NCBI RefSeq assembly: GCF_039926425.1
Contig: NZ_JBDSWZ010000270.1
Span: forward strand, 1-12,727
Direction of reading: 5' to 3'
Length of the DNA: 12,727 bases
Source: Dokdonella_A sp039926425
GTDB taxonomy: Bacteria; Pseudomonadota; Gammaproteobacteria; Xanthomonadales; Rhodanobacteraceae
This document shows positions 12,287 to 12,727 of this stretch, one piece after another; position 1 is the first letter of the stretch; each line of letters opens with the position of its first letter. The position numbers and the translations under genes were made by a program. The notes below the pieces were generated by a model. The model did not search any database. It worked only from the letters and a program-made list of their open reading frames with translations, and was not told the DNA's origin.

Positions 12287-12727
12287 TCAGGCGGGGTCGA
12301 GCGCGACGAGTCGCGCAATGAATTCATCGCGTTGCGGGTTGTCGATCAGTGCCTCCCACGTTTGCGCAATCGCCCCCTGCAGCGTGGCGAGGATGGCCGG
12401 ATCGCACGGCGTCGCATTGACACTGGCTGCGATCGATTCGTCGACGATCGACGGATTGCATGCGAGCAGGAGGTCACAGCCGGCGAGCAGATGTCCGGCG
12501 ATACGCGCCGCGATGCTGCCGACCGACTCCGCCGCCGTCATGCCGATGTCGTCACCAATCACCGCGCCACGGAAGCCAAGCTCGCCGCGCAAGACGTCAC
12601 CCACCCAGATCCGCGAATAACCCGCGGGGCGTGAGTCGACGTCGGGATAGGTCACATGCGCCATCATGACTGCTTCCGCGCCACTGGCGATCGCGTCGGC
12701 GAACGGCACCAGGTCAGTCGACCGCAG
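12287..12727 (-). CDS. nagZ: Beta-N-acetylglucosaminidase NagZ, C-terminal part (cut by window end)
   Basis: This is the C-terminal 146 residues of a glycoside hydrolase family 3 enzyme, which removes GlcNAc from anhydro-muropeptides during peptidoglycan recycling in the cytoplasm. The frame is open to the window edge, so the start lies beyond it. Visible motifs: DLVPFADAI, MMAHVTYPDVDSRPAGYSR, and LGFRGAVIGDDIGM, which carries the nucleophile aspartate of the usual SDDL-x-M motif, with Gly replacing Ser. The catalytic His loop is outside the window. It is the first visible gene of the operon, with hpt 16 nt downstream. In P. aeruginosa nagZ (PA3005) is likewise next to the methylthioinosine phosphorylase gene. 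Confidence 0.88.
   Translation of the reverse strand: MRSTDLVPFADAIASGAEAVMMAHVTYPDVDSRPAGYSRIWVGDVLRGELGFRGAVIGDDIGMTAAESVGSIAARIAGHLLAGCDLLLACNPSIVDESIAASVNATPCDPAILATLQGAIAQTWEALIDNPQRDEFIARLVALDPA

Overview
The window is GC-rich, densely packed chromosomal DNA. It looks gammaproteobacterial, most likely from the Xanthomonadales/Lysobacterales: the nagZ-hpt-methylthioinosine phosphorylase order, the LytS/LytTR two-component pair, the YigZ/IMPACT protein and the ECF sigma/anti-sigma pair all fit that group. This placement is inference from gene content; there is no rRNA or tRNA here to confirm it.

Layout. Positions 1-108 hold the last 35 codons of an IS110-family transposase, so the window starts inside or just after an insertion sequence. 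Next, on the minus strand, is a secreted PQQ-dependent dehydrogenase (208-2169). Its upstream gap (2170-2298) carries an exact copy of the 9-bp AlgR box within a pair of repeats 21 bp apart. Still on the minus strand, 2299-5928 is a run of five closely spaced genes. In transcription order they are two MmcQ/YjbR-like proteins, a ZnT9-like cation diffusion facilitator, a LytS-type histidine kinase and an AlgR/LytT-type response regulator.

A short divergent gap (5929-6059) switches to plus-strand genes. These are a stand-alone GNAT acetyltransferase resembling the Pat acetyltransferase domain, an ECF sigma factor with an overlapping membrane anti-sigma-like gene, a YigZ/IMPACT protein and an MsbA-like ABC exporter. 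A convergent gap with a strong hairpin (10796-10978) separates them from a minus-strand operon. That operon is nagZ (cut by the window end), hpt and a 5'-methylthioinosine phosphorylase, a coherent recycling and salvage set.

How the genes work together. The sensor kinase and LytTR regulator probably control the dehydrogenase gene downstream, through the AlgR-like box. Hypoxanthine released by the phosphorylase is the substrate of the hpt product, and the two genes overlap by 4 bp. The sigma and anti-sigma genes overlap the same way.

Most notable signals: (1) the AlgR-type box and 21-bp-spaced repeats between a LytTR regulator gene and a PQQ dehydrogenase gene; (2) three plus-strand genes (sigma, YigZ, ABC exporter) each with a TANNNT hexamer exactly 6 nt before the ATG and no clear Shine-Dalgarno, suggesting leaderless mRNAs; (3) a cysteine-free, Pro/Ala-rich anti-sigma-like protein. 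I found no CRISPR array, phage or defence system, and no clearly new multi-gene system.
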